64,000 nucleotides of DNA from Nonomuraea spiralis (GCF_014648435.1 NZ_BMRC01000006.1:372001-436000); one strand, 5' to 3'. Counted from the stretch's first letter, positions 24,323-32,646 are shown. The notes: generated by a model from the sequence alone, not told the origin. Program-made: numbers and translations.

Positions 24323-25180
24323 TCAGGAGGCGAGCTGGGCCTCCGCCTCGGCGATGATCTCCTGGAGCCGGAGGCCGTGCGCCGCGTCGAGCGGATGGCC
24401 GCCGCCGCGCCGGACGGTCCTCGCGAACTCCTCCGCCACCGTCTCCAGGGGGTCCTCGTCGCCGGGCAGCAGGACGGCGTTGCCGGTCCGGCCGTACACC
24501 TCGACGGTCGAGGGCGGCAGGTCGCCGACGGCCGCCATGCACAGGGACGCCTCGCTGACCGCGCCGCCCTCGTGCTCCAGCAGCAGGCCGGTCCAGCCGA
24601 GCGGATGGCCGTGCGCGCGCACGCCGGTGATCCGGCCGAGCGCGGCGTCCAGCAGGTCGATCACGTGCGGGCCCACGTCGAGCAGCGCGCCGCGTTCCAG
24701 CCGCCAGGGGGTGGCGAACGGGTGGTCGCCGAGCAGCGCGCCGGAGATGTTGGCGGCGTGCCCGCCGAACGGCTGGATCTCGGCGCAGCGGGCCAGGAAG
24801 GTGCGGGTGGGGGTGGCGTAGCGCAGGGTGAGCATCATCTGCGAGGGCACGCCCGACTCCGCGACGGCCTCGGCCACCCGCATGGCGCCCGCCACCGAGT
24901 CGGCGAGCGGCTTCTCCAGCAGCAGCGCCTTGCCGGCATGGGCGGCGCGGACGGCCAGCTCGGCCTGTACGCCGGGCGGCACGCAGAAGGCGACGGCCTC
25001 GCAGGCGTCGAACAGCTCCTCGACGCGCTCGTACACGGGGGCGCCGAGCCTGGCGGCCTGCTCGGGGCGGCGGGCCCAGACACCGGCGAGCCTGGTGTGG
25101 GGGCCCCTGGCCAGCATCGGCGCGTGCGCCATCTCCGCCCAGGGCCCCGCCCCGATCAGACCGACAGCGACAGGCTCCAT
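24323..25180 (-). CDS. Gfo/Idh/MocA family oxidoreductase
   Basis: 285 residues, somewhat short for the family. NAD(P) loop VGLIGAGPWAEMAH at the N-terminus, then AVAFCVPPGVQAEL and the hallmark EKPLADS near residue 93. C-terminal half carries GGALLDVG-type block (RGALLDVGPHVIDLL) with the conserved His for catalysis. Likely acts on a sugar or polyol-like substrate; no sugar transporter is nearby, so the substrate is open. It is monocistronic, 168 bp downstream of nothing transcribed toward it except the catabolic operon beyond 25349. Confidence 0.82.
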   Translation of the reverse strand: MEPVAVGLIGAGPWAEMAHAPMLARGPHTRLAGVWARRPEQAARLGAPVYERVEELFDACEAVAFCVPPGVQAELAVRAAHAGKALLLEKPLADSVAGAMRVAEAVAESGVPSQMMLTLRYATPTRTFLARCAEIQPFGGHAANISGALLGDHPFATPWRLERGALLDVGPHVIDLLDAALGRITGVRAHGHPLGWTGLLLEHEGGAVSEASLCMAAVGDLPPSTVEVYGRTGNAVLLPGDEDPLETVAEEFARTVRRGGGHPLDAAHGLRLQEIIAEAEAQLAS

Positions 25181-25348
25181 ACATCCCCCTTGGTCCGCTT
25201 GCTGCCACCGACCCTAAATCCCCCCTCCCGCCCGCGCCCCACCGCCCCACACCCAGATGTACGGAGGGCACTCGGGGCACGCTCAGGCACCGGACCGGTC
25301 GATGGCATGTCCGGGGCGGCGGACGAGGGGCCGCCGGCCCCGACATCG

Positions 25349-26200
25349 TCAGGGGCGGGAGCGGTGGATGGCGTGTTCGGGGCGGTGGGTCAGGGTGCCG
25401 CTGTCGAGGGCGACGGTCTGGCCGGTGATGCAGCGGGACTCGGAAGAGGCCAGGAAGGCCACCAGGTCGGCCACGTCGCCGGGGACGCAGGGCCAGGGCA
25501 GGAGGCGTTCGGCGGCCTTGTCGGCGAGTTGCCGCGGGCCGAGGGCGCGCTCGGCGGCGGCGGTCATGACGAGGGCTGGGGCGACGGCGTTGCAGCGGAT
25601 GCCGCGCGCGCCGTACATCGTGGCGACGTAGCGGGTGAAGCCGATCAGGGCCGCCTTCGAGGTGCCGTACGCGGCGTGGTCCACGTCCCCGGTCAGGCCC
25701 GACACCGAGGACGTCAGGACGATCGCGCCCCCGTCCGGCATCACCGGGATCACGTGCTTGACCAGGAGCATCGCGCCGCGCAGGTTGACCTCCATCGTAC
25801 GGTCCCAGACGGCCGCGTCCATGGCGGCCAGGTCGCGGTCGCGGCCGTAGACGTCGCGGTCGAGGCAGGCGGCGTTGGAGTGCAGCACGTCCACGCGCCC
25901 GAAGGAGGCGACCAGCTCGGCCACCGACTCCTCCACCTGCTTCTCGTCCGATACGTCGCAGGTCAGCGCCATGGCGGTGCCGCCGTGGGCCCGGACGGCG
26001 GCGGCCGTGGCACGGGCGCTCGCCGCGCGCAGGTCGAGCACGCCCACGCAGGCGCCCTCGGCGGCCAGCCGCGCCGCGCACGCCGCGCCGATCCCGGACC
26101 CCGCCCCCGTCACCAGCGCCACCCGCCCGTCGAACCGCCCCTCGGACCGCCCGTCGAACCGCCCATCGGACCGTCCGGACGCGGCCGTGCCGTACGTCAC
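25349..26200 (-). CDS. Short-chain dehydrogenase of the catabolic operon
   Basis: 283 residues from a GTG overlapping the P450 stop (GTGA). After an unusual repetitive N-terminus (GRSDGRFDGRSEGRFDGR) comes a classical SDR: TGAGSGIGAACAARL, LDLRAAS (NAD-type acidic residue), NAACL, catalytic Ser in LTSSVSG, YGTSK, and a C-terminal GQTVALDSG. Final gene of the PhyH-PTE-P450-SDR unit. It probably oxidises an alcohol produced by the oxygenases. Confidence 0.86.
   Translation of the reverse strand: MTYGTAASGRSDGRFDGRSEGRFDGRVALVTGAGSGIGAACAARLAAEGACVGVLDLRAASARATAAAVRAHGGTAMALTCDVSDEKQVEESVAELVASFGRVDVLHSNAACLDRDVYGRDRDLAAMDAAVWDRTMEVNLRGAMLLVKHVIPVMPDGGAIVLTSSVSGLTGDVDHAAYGTSKAALIGFTRYVATMYGARGIRCNAVAPALVMTAAAERALGPRQLADKAAERLLPWPCVPGDVADLVAFLASSESRCITGQTVALDSGTLTHRPEHAIHRSRP
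26123..26182. repeat. 12-bp tandem repeat inside the SDR N-terminus
   Basis: Five imperfect copies of CCGCCCNTCGRA in phase with the reading frame encode repeated Gly-Arg-(Phe/Ser)-(Asp/Glu) units just before the Rossmann fold. A 12-bp period keeps the frame, so copy number can vary without breaking the gene. Confidence 0.75.
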
Positions 26201-27390
26201 CACTCCACCTCCAGCGCGCTCAGCCCGCGCCCCACGAGCGACCTGCGGTAGGCGACGGGCGCGTCCGGGACGAGCCGCAGCCCCGGCAGGCGCCGGCCGA
26301 GTACGTCGAGCGCGGTGCGCAGTTGGAGACGGCCGAGCGCGGCGCCGACGCAGAAGTGGATGCCGTACCCGAAGACCAGGTGGTCGGCGGCGTTGGGACG
26401 GTCGATGCGGAAACGTTCGGGATCGGGGAAGACGGTCTCGTCGTGCCCGGCGGAGTCGGTGGACAGCAGGACGAGCGAGCCCGCCGGGATCGTCACTCCG
26501 TGCAGGGACACGTCCGCGACGGCGTGCCGGAACGAGCCCAGCGAGGCGCCGTCGATGCGCATGCACTCCTCGACCGCGCCCGGGACCAGCGCGGGCGGCA
26601 CCGGCCAGGCGTCCTCGCGCAGCAGCCGCAGGACGCTGTTGCCGAGCTGGTTCGGGACGGTGTCGTTGCCGCCGAGCAGGATCGTGGAGATCAGTTCGAC
26701 GACCTCCCGGTGGGTCAGCTCGTCGCCGATCAGCGAGGTCATCAGGGACGTGAAGTCGTCCTGGGGATCCTTGGCGCGGGCGGCCACCAGGCGGTCGACG
26801 TAGTCGAGGTAGGCCAGGAAGCTGTCGGCCAGCTCAAGCTGGCGGGCGGGCGGCTGCGGCGACAGGAACAACATGAACCAGTCCTTGACGTGCGCCTGCA
26901 CGAACGCCTCGTCGGCCTCGGGCACGCCGATGAAACGCGCGGTCAGCTTGATCGACGGCTCGTGCCCGATCTCGCCGACGAAGTCGGCCCGGCCCCGGGG
27001 GGCGACCCGGTCGAGGACGTCCTCGTTCAGCCGTCTGAAGCGTTCCTCCATGGCGGCGACCGCCCGGGGCGTGAATGCCCTGGAGACCGAGCGGCGCAGG
27101 CGGGTGTGGTCGGGCGGGTCCACGTTGGCCACGAAGCTGGACAGGAACGAGCCGTGCTCCCCCAGCTTGGCGCGGGTCTCCGGGGTGAGGCTGCGGGAGA
27201 TCGTCAGGGAGCCCTCCGAGGAGAGGCGTCCCGGGTCGCCGTACGCGGCGCGCACGTCGGCGTGGCGGGTCAGCACGTACGCGCCCAGGTGCTCGCTGCG
27301 GAACACCGGCCGCTCGGCGCGCAGCCGGCGCAGGAAGTCGTACGGCGCGGCGACGTGCCAGTCGGAGTCGACGTCGAAGTCCTCGGTCAT
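26197..27390 (-). CDS. Cytochrome P450
   Basis: 397 residues, normal for bacterial class I P450s. Heme ligand loop FGYGIHFCVGAALGR near the C-terminus, ExxR in the K helix region (EECMRIDGAS lies before it, with SFRHAV), and I-helix LLGGNDTVPNQL where the usual AGxxTT reads GGNDTV. The start overlaps the PTE stop by ATGA. No ferredoxin gene is attached, so redox partners come from elsewhere. Likely hydroxylates the compound handled by this operon. Confidence 0.9.
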   Translation of the reverse strand: MTEDFDVDSDWHVAAPYDFLRRLRAERPVFRSEHLGAYVLTRHADVRAAYGDPGRLSSEGSLTISRSLTPETRAKLGEHGSFLSSFVANVDPPDHTRLRRSVSRAFTPRAVAAMEERFRRLNEDVLDRVAPRGRADFVGEIGHEPSIKLTARFIGVPEADEAFVQAHVKDWFMLFLSPQPPARQLELADSFLAYLDYVDRLVAARAKDPQDDFTSLMTSLIGDELTHREVVELISTILLGGNDTVPNQLGNSVLRLLREDAWPVPPALVPGAVEECMRIDGASLGSFRHAVADVSLHGVTIPAGSLVLLSTDSAGHDETVFPDPERFRIDRPNAADHLVFGYGIHFCVGAALGRLQLRTALDVLGRRLPGLRLVPDAPVAYRRSLVGRGLSALEVEW

Positions 27391-28343
27391 CGGAAGATCC
27401 TCCGGGGGTTGCCGACGAGCATCTGGTGGAGCTGGTCGCCGGTGACGCCGCGCCTGCGCAGTTCGGGCACGACGTCGCGGGAGATGTGGAGGAGGTGGTA
27501 GTTCGGGTGCCGCCGCCGTACGACGTCGGCGTCGAATCGGTCGTTAAAACAGTAAGAATCGTGACCTAACACCATTTTTCCGGCGTGACCGCGTTCGCAC
27601 ATCGCGGCCACCACCGCCACTCGGTCCTCGAACGGGCTGATCGTCTCGATGCCGAACCGGTCCATGCCCAGGTATGAGCCGTTCGCCACCAGTTCCTCCA
27701 GGTAGGCGAGGTCCGTCGAGTCGCCCGCGTGCCCGATGACCACCCGTTCCAGGTCCACGCCGAGCGAGCCGAGCAGCCGCTGCTGCTCCAGCCCGCCCCT
27801 GGACGCGCTGTGCGAGTGCGTGGTGATCGGCACGCCGGTGGCCAGGTGGGCCTCGGCCACGGCCCGGAACACCCGCTCACAGCCCTTGGTCATCCCCAGG
27901 TGGTCGGAGGCGCACTTGAGCATGGCCGCCTTCACGCCGGTCCGCCCGATCCCCTCGGCGATGTCGCGGACGAAGAACTCGGCCAGCCGGTCCGGGCCGC
28001 CGAACAGCGACCCCGGCCCCCGGTTGCCGAAGTACGGCGGCAGCGCGTCGTAGGTGTAGAGCCCGGTGGCGGCCACGATGTTCACGCCGGTCAGCTCGGC
28101 CACCCGCTGGACGGCGGGGACGTACCGGCCGAGACCCACGACGGTCAGGTCGACGACGGTGTCCACGCCCTCGGCCTTGAGCGCGTCGAGCTTGGCCGCC
28201 GCCTCCCGCGCCCGCCTCTCCAGGTCCCAGCCCTCCGGCACGTCCGGCCAGTTCCAAAGGATCTCCGGGCTGAGCCCGAACACGTGCTCGTGCATCAGCG
28301 TCGCCCCGAGGTCGGCGACCGGTCCCCTCACGGTCTCAGGCAC
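27387..28343 (-). CDS. Phosphotriesterase-like metal hydrolase (probable lactonase)
   Basis: 318 residues from GTG 28343 (a GTG at 28331 overlapping the PhyH stop is an alternative). All PTE metal ligands seem present: HEH in TLMHEHVF, the carbamylated Lys in GVKAAMLK, His in ITTHSHS, His in VIGHAGD and Asp in LGHDSYCF. Family members hydrolyse lactones and organophosphates. In this operon, after P450/PhyH oxidation, opening a lactone or ester is the natural guess (inference). Confidence 0.84.
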   Translation of the reverse strand: MPETVRGPVADLGATLMHEHVFGLSPEILWNWPDVPEGWDLERRAREAAAKLDALKAEGVDTVVDLTVVGLGRYVPAVQRVAELTGVNIVAATGLYTYDALPPYFGNRGPGSLFGGPDRLAEFFVRDIAEGIGRTGVKAAMLKCASDHLGMTKGCERVFRAVAEAHLATGVPITTHSHSASRGGLEQQRLLGSLGVDLERVVIGHAGDSTDLAYLEELVANGSYLGMDRFGIETISPFEDRVAVVAAMCERGHAGKMVLGHDSYCFNDRFDADVVRRRHPNYHLLHISRDVVPELRRRGVTGDQLHQMLVGNPRRIFR

Positions 28344-29095
28344 GGGAACCTCTCGTGCTCGAAGGGCCGGTTGACCTCCAGCCCGAGCCCGTCGGTCTGC
28401 CGGTACGGCAGCCCGGTGTAGAGGGCGTCGGCGTCGAAGTAGGTGACGGTGAACGACAGGCGGTCGCCGTCGCGGCGGTTGGCGGGCGCGCCGTGCACGG
28501 TGAGCGCGTGGTGCACGGTCGCGTCCCCGGCCTTGAGGTCCAGGGGCGGCGACAACTCCAGCCGCTCGATCCAGGGATGCTGGCTGAGCTGGTCGTCCCC
28601 GGCGCGGGTGAAGCTGCGCCCGAGCAGGCCGCAGCGGTGGGAGCCGCTGTAGAAGCGCAGCGCCCCCATGTCGGCGGGCACGTCGGCCAGCGCCAGCCAC
28701 ACGGTCAGCATGGCCGAACGGTCCATGGGCATCCACGGGAAGTCCTGGTGGAACTCGGTGGCGCCGTGCTCGCCCGGCTCCTTGACCAGCAGGTTGGTGA
28801 CCTGTACGCGCACGGCCCGCACCCCGCCCAGCAGCCGTACGGCGTTGCGGCCCATGGCCGGGCTGGTGCTGAGCGCGCCGAACAGCGCGTCCTCGGCGGC
28901 GATGTCGCGTGACTGGCCGAACGCCTGGTCGACCAGTGTCTCCCTGGCCCGGCTCCGGGCCCGCAGGCGCTCGCGCGCCCGTTCGCGCAGCGCGGCCACC
29001 GCGCCGGGATCGACCAGCCGGTCCAGGCGGACCCAGCCGTGCTCGCCGAAGAACGCCACCTCGTCGTCCGTCGCCTGGCGTACCGGGATCTCCAT
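28328..29095 (-). CDS. Phytanoyl-CoA dioxygenase family (PhyH) Fe(II)/2-oxoglutarate oxygenase
   Basis: 255 residues. The iron triad is visible: HQD at 116-118 and a distal His in HALTVHGAP (~201), followed by Arg at ~212 (RRDGDRLSF) for 2-oxoglutarate. First gene of the operon; its start is ~20 bp from a 16-bp palindrome shared with another promoter. Probably hydroxylates a small hydrophobic compound or CoA-linked acid. Confidence 0.85.
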   Translation of the reverse strand: MEIPVRQATDDEVAFFGEHGWVRLDRLVDPGAVAALRERARERLRARSRARETLVDQAFGQSRDIAAEDALFGALSTSPAMGRNAVRLLGGVRAVRVQVTNLLVKEPGEHGATEFHQDFPWMPMDRSAMLTVWLALADVPADMGALRFYSGSHRCGLLGRSFTRAGDDQLSQHPWIERLELSPPLDLKAGDATVHHALTVHGAPANRRDGDRLSFTVTYFDADALYTGLPYRQTDGLGLEVNRPFEHERFPCLRP

Positions 29096-29113
29096 GGCGA
29101 CCAGTCTGCCACT

Positions 29114-29129
29114 CCAAGCAAGCGCTTGG
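29114..29129. promoter_or_regulatory. 16-bp operator palindrome between PhyH and the F420-type oxidoreductase
   Basis: CCAAGCAAGCGCTTGG lies in the 59-bp divergent gap. It also contains AGCAAGCGCTTGGT, a full match to the AnCAAGnnCTTGnT consensus reported for KstR2-type TetR regulators. A 16-mer differing at few positions, CCAAGCATTTGCTTGG, sits before the gene ending at 31845. No TetR gene is next to either, so the regulator is unlinked. Confidence 0.6.
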
Positions 29130-29154
29130 TAAGATGCCGGGCGAGGAGGATGCC

Positions 29155-30081
29155 GTGCGGCGGTTCAGGTTCGGCGCGGTCATACGCGAGGCGGAGTCCG
29201 GCAAGGCGTGGGCCGAGAAGGCCAGGCGGCTGGAGGGGGCCGGCTTCGACGTGCTGCTGGTCCCCGACCACCTGGTCGGCCCCAGGTTCGCGCCGATCGC
29301 GGCGCTCACGGCGGCGGCGTGCGCCACCACCCGGCTGCGCGTCGGCACGCTGGTGTTCGCCAACGACTTCCGGCACCCGGCCGTGCTGGCCAAGGAGGCC
29401 GCCACCCTGGACGTCCTGTCCGGCGGACGGCTGGAGCTCGGCCTCGGCACCGGCTGGATGGCCGGCGAGTACGCGGGCGCCGGGCTGCGCCTGGACCCGC
29501 CCGGGACCCGCCTCGACCGGCTGCGCGAGGCCCTGGAGGTGATCAAGGGCCTGTGGCGCGGCGGCCCGCTGACGTACGACGGCGCGCACTACCGGCTCGC
29601 CGGGCTGGAGCAGCAGCCACGGCCGGTCCAGCGCCCCCACCCGCCGATCCTGCTGGGCGGCGGCGGCCCCCGCATGTTGCGCCTGGCCGCCGAGCACGCC
29701 GACATCGTCAACCTCGGCACCCGCGTCAGGGCCGACGGCAGCGGCCCCGACCCGCTCGACGCCGGACCGGCGGCGTTCCTCGCCAAGCTGGCGCTGCTGC
29801 GCGACAGCCCCCGCCACGACCGGCTGGAGGTCGGCACGAGCGTGGTCCAGGTGGGCGAGCGCAAGCCGGAGGAGTCGTGGAGCGCCGCCGACAGCTCCGG
29901 GCTGGGCGGCACGCCGCAGGTGCTGCTCGGCACCCGCCGCGACATCGCCGACAAGCTGCGCCACTGGCGCGACGAGCACGGCGTCACCTACTTCGTGCTG
30001 CACCACGAGCGTGACCTGCCCGCCTTCACCCCCGTCGTCGAGGAGCTGGCGGGCCTGCCGGATGATGGGGCACATGGATGA
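29155..30081 (+). CDS. LLM-class F420-dependent oxidoreductase
   Basis: 308 residues from GTG 29155, chosen because GAGGAGG sits 5 bases upstream; an ATG at 29134 precedes that site. Luciferase-like TIM barrel of the TIGR03621 type: FRFGAVIREAES, LLVPDHLVGPRFAPIAALTA, RVGTLVFANDFRHPAVLAKE, LELGLGTGWMAGEY and PHPPILLGGGGPRML. Uses F420 or FMN to reduce or oxidise an organic substrate. Divergent from the PhyH operon and likely co-controlled through the palindrome between them. Its end overlaps the following gene by 8 bp. Confidence 0.85.
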   Translation: MRRFRFGAVIREAESGKAWAEKARRLEGAGFDVLLVPDHLVGPRFAPIAALTAAACATTRLRVGTLVFANDFRHPAVLAKEAATLDVLSGGRLELGLGTGWMAGEYAGAGLRLDPPGTRLDRLREALEVIKGLWRGGPLTYDGAHYRLAGLEQQPRPVQRPHPPILLGGGGPRMLRLAAEHADIVNLGTRVRADGSGPDPLDAGPAAFLAKLALLRDSPRHDRLEVGTSVVQVGERKPEESWSAADSSGLGGTPQVLLGTRRDIADKLRHWRDEHGVTYFVLHHERDLPAFTPVVEELAGLPDDGAHG

Positions 30082-30658
30082 GTTGTTGTTGTTGAGGCAC
30101 GGAGCCACCGAATGGAGCACGGCCGGCAAGCACACCGGCCGTACCGACCTGCCGTTGACGTCGGAGGGGGAGGATCAGGCGAGGGCGCTGGCGCCACTGG
30201 TCAAGGGGAACACGTTCGGGTTGACGCTGGTCTCCCCCGCGCAGCGGGCCCGCCGTACGGCGGAGCTGGCCGGATTGACGGACTACGAGGTCGACCCGGA
30301 TCTGTGGGAGTGGGACTACGGCGGCTACGAGGGCATCACCACGCCGGAGATCAGGAAGACCCGGCCCGGCTGGTACCTGTGGCGTGACGGCGTGATCCCC
30401 GGCGACGCCGAGCATCCCGGCGAGAGCGCCGCGCAGGTGGCCGCGCGGGCCGACCGGGTGATCGAACGGGCCAGGCGAGCCGAGGGCCGGGTCGTGCTGG
30501 TGGCGCACGGCCACTTCCTGCGTGTGCTGGCCGCCCGCTGGCTGCGCCTGGACGCGCGGGACGGCCGCCTGCTGAAGCTCGACACCGGCACCTACTCGCG
30601 GCTCGGGTTCGAGCACTCCGAGCCGGTGCTGGTGAGCTGGAACTCGCCGGTCAGCTGA
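30074..30658 (+). CDS. Histidine phosphatase (phosphoglycerate mutase-like)
   Basis: 194 residues. RHG motif in LLLRHGATEWS provides the phospho-accepting histidine; the second His is in LVAHGHFLRVLAARW; Arg in SPAQRARRTAEL completes the site. The size and the WEWDYGGYEG block suit a broad-specificity phosphatase rather than a glycolytic mutase. Overlaps the upstream oxidoreductase, so the two may be transcribed together, though functions appear unrelated. Confidence 0.87.
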   Translation: MDELLLLRHGATEWSTAGKHTGRTDLPLTSEGEDQARALAPLVKGNTFGLTLVSPAQRARRTAELAGLTDYEVDPDLWEWDYGGYEGITTPEIRKTRPGWYLWRDGVIPGDAEHPGESAAQVAARADRVIERARRAEGRVVLVAHGHFLRVLAARWLRLDARDGRLLKLDTGTYSRLGFEHSEPVLVSWNSPVS

Positions 30659-30917
30659 CCTTGGCGCGCATCGCCGACTCGTGCAGGGCCCGGCTGACCA
30701 GCCAGCCCCGCAGGGAGCCGAGGGCGGGGTCGTAGGACTGCGGCCGCGCCCACAGGTCGGCGAACAGGTTCTGGGTGATCTCCTCGGCGGTCGCCCGGCT
30801 CCCGGTCACCCGTACGGCGACCCCGTAGACGTACGGGCCGTGGCGGTCGTACGCGTCGGCGAGCGCCCCGATCTCCCCGGCGACCAGCCGGGCGCGGATC
30901 TCCCCGTCGGTGTTCAT
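30651..30917 (-). CDS. Sigma-70 region 2-only protein (no region 4)
   Basis: 88 residues from ATG 30917. It aligns by eye to ECF sigma region 2: LADAYDRHGPYVYGVAVRVT, then GSRATAEEITQNLFADLW and a region-2.4-like end with LGSLRGWLVSRALHESA. The frame stops shortly afterwards, with no region 4 helix-turn-helix. It lies 25 bp downstream of the ZAS-domain gene on the same strand, reversing the usual sigma-then-anti-sigma order. It could be a truncated sigma factor, a decoy that titrates the anti-sigma, or a minimal -10-binding factor. Confidence 0.7.
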   Translation of the reverse strand: MNTDGEIRARLVAGEIGALADAYDRHGPYVYGVAVRVTGSRATAEEITQNLFADLWARPQSYDPALGSLRGWLVSRALHESAMRAKVS

Positions 30918-30942
30918 CGGCGGCACTCCCTCGCCGGGCCCA

Positions 30943-31824
30943 TCAGTCGCAGCCCAGGGTGGCGGCGGCGTGGATGAGGTCGCGGGCGAGTGCGGGGTCG
31001 CCTTCGGCCGCGTACGGGAAGGTGTCCGGCGGTCTTCGGCCGGCCAGCAGACGGCAGAAGCCGACCGCGTCGGCCGAGACGAGCGTGGCGACCCGGCCGG
31101 CGGCGCGCGAGAGCGGGATGGTCCACGTGCCGCCCCCGGGCCCGGTCAGCACGACGGTGACCGAGACGTCGCGGCGCGGCCCCTTCAGCGCCCGCGGCAG
31201 CAGCGCCAGGCCGAACTCGGCGATCAGGTGCACGTGCTCGTCGCGCGGCGGCGCGGGCGGGCGGCCGGTGGCGGCCCTGATGTCGTCGGCGTGCGTCCAG
31301 GTCTCGAAGGTGCGCTGGATCATGGCCTGGCGCAGCGGCGCGCGGGCCGGACGCACCCCGGCCAGCGCCACCTCGACGCCGAGCAGCACCTCGCCGGCCC
31401 GCGAGACCCGTTCGAGCAGCGAGCCGGCCTGATCGCGCCAGCGCCGGTGCTCCCTGGCCGTCCCCGCGCCGGGCAGGCCCATGAACGCCGCCACGGTGGC
31501 GTCGTTGGCCGCCAGGTGCCCGACCAGGTCGCGGACGGTTCCGTGCCGGGCGATCGGCGCGTCCCACTGGGGCAGGCTCAGCTCGGCGAGCAGGTCGTCC
31601 ATGAGCGCGACCTGCTCGGCGTACGGCACCGTCACGGACGCCACGCCGAGCGCCGCGGGCGCGCGCCGGCGGCGGGCTCCCGACAACACCGCTTCGCGCA
31701 GCGTCGGCGGCGGCTCGGCCGCCGTCTCCGGCAGGCCCACCAGCGCGAGGGCCGCGCTGCACTCCGGGCACGCGGCGAGGTGATCGGCCTCGCCCGGCCC
31801 GTCGTAGAGGTACGAGTCCGTCAT
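30943..31824 (-). CDS. Anti-sigma-like protein: ZAS zinc motif fused to a maleylpyruvate isomerase-type domain
   Basis: 293 residues. The N-terminus has H-x3-C-x2-C (HLAACPEC), the ZAS motif of zinc-binding anti-sigma factors. After a short helical stretch, residues ~65-290 match the DinB-like mycothiol-dependent maleylpyruvate isomerase family: MDDLLAELSLPQWDAPI, VRDLVGHLAANDATVAAFM, and TFETWTHADDIRAATGRP with the metal-binding His. No transmembrane helix. Paired with the sigma-region-2 gene, it may sense a thiol or redox signal in the cytosol (inference). Confidence 0.75.
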   Translation of the reverse strand: MTDSYLYDGPGEADHLAACPECSAALALVGLPETAAEPPPTLREAVLSGARRRRAPAALGVASVTVPYAEQVALMDDLLAELSLPQWDAPIARHGTVRDLVGHLAANDATVAAFMGLPGAGTAREHRRWRDQAGSLLERVSRAGEVLLGVEVALAGVRPARAPLRQAMIQRTFETWTHADDIRAATGRPPAPPRDEHVHLIAEFGLALLPRALKGPRRDVSVTVVLTGPGGGTWTIPLSRAAGRVATLVSADAVGFCRLLAGRRPPDTFPYAAEGDPALARDLIHAAATLGCD

Positions 31825-31844
31825 GGCTGCCTCCGCAGCCGACG

Positions 31845-32603
31845 CTAACCCGGCGGGGGCCCGTACGCCAGACGGCTGCCGGGAAACGGCGCGAGCAGCG
31901 TCTCGCGCCAGGGGCCTTCGAGGTAGCGGCGGGCCCGTTTGCCCCAGTCGAGCAGGCGGGGGTCGGGCCGGACCTCGTCGTCGAGCCCCAGGGCGGCGTC
32001 GCGGGCCCGCTGGGTGGCGAGGTGGTCGTCCAGGGAGACGGCCCACATGGTGACGGCCTCGGTGTCGCAGAACAGCACCTCGTACAGGCCGGTCAGGGTG
32101 TGGCCGTGCTCGGCCAGCAGGGGGGCGCGCTCGGTGCGTACGGCCTCCAGGTAGTCGAGCGCGGCGCCGGGGCGTACGCGGGCGCTCTCGAAGAGGTAGA
32201 ACTCGGCGGCGGGCGCCCGGCCGAGCGGCGGGCAGCCCGGCGCGGCGCCGAGCGGCCTGGAGAAGGCGGAGAAGCGCAGGTCGTCGATGTCGGACAGGAA
32301 CAGGCGCTCGTCGACGCCCTGGTAGATGCCCATCATCTGCCGCCAGCCGCCGTCCCACCCGCCGTGGCAGTCCCACAGCGTGACGGCCTTGAACTGGGGG
32401 TGTCCGGTGATGCCGACGGCGTAGAAGGCGCCGACGAGGTCGATCTCGCGGGACCTGATGGACATGCCGGAGGTCAGGGCGGGGGCGTCGCGGCTCTCGT
32501 CCTCGCGTTTGTAACGGGTCAGCCAGGTCAGGTACTCCAGCGGGCGTCTGGAGTTCATCGGCCGGAAGTCGACCTCTTCGAGCAGGTGGATCGCGCGCCG
32601 CAC
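31845..32603 (-). CDS. NIPSNAP-like alpha/beta-barrel protein of unknown function
   Basis: 252 residues from GTG 32603, which has AGAGGAGG 4 bases upstream; the ATG at 32624 falls inside the operator palindrome. The central block FYLFESARVRPGAALDYLEA then VRTERAPLLAEHGHTLTGLY and TEAVTMWAV resembles NIPSNAP/dimeric alpha-beta barrel domains; an equivalent half may precede it (IDLVGAFYAVGITGHPQF). Such proteins accompany catabolic clusters for hydrophobic compounds. Shares its promoter palindrome with the PhyH/oxidoreductase pair. Confidence 0.6.
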   Translation of the reverse strand: MRRAIHLLEEVDFRPMNSRRPLEYLTWLTRYKREDESRDAPALTSGMSIRSREIDLVGAFYAVGITGHPQFKAVTLWDCHGGWDGGWRQMMGIYQGVDERLFLSDIDDLRFSAFSRPLGAAPGCPPLGRAPAAEFYLFESARVRPGAALDYLEAVRTERAPLLAEHGHTLTGLYEVLFCDTEAVTMWAVSLDDHLATQRARDAALGLDDEVRPDPRLLDWGKRARRYLEGPWRETLLAPFPGSRLAYGPPPG

Positions 32604-32616
32604 CACGCCTCCTCTA

Positions 32617-32632
32617 CCAAGCATTTGCTTGG
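32617..32632. promoter_or_regulatory. 16-bp operator palindrome upstream of the NIPSNAP-like gene
   Basis: CCAAGCATTTGCTTGG, 7-bp arms around TT, immediately upstream of the ribosome site of the gene ending at 31845. Nearly the same sequence as at 29114-29129, hence one shared regulator. Confidence 0.6.
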
Positions 32633-32646
32633 CACGAGGATAGCGA

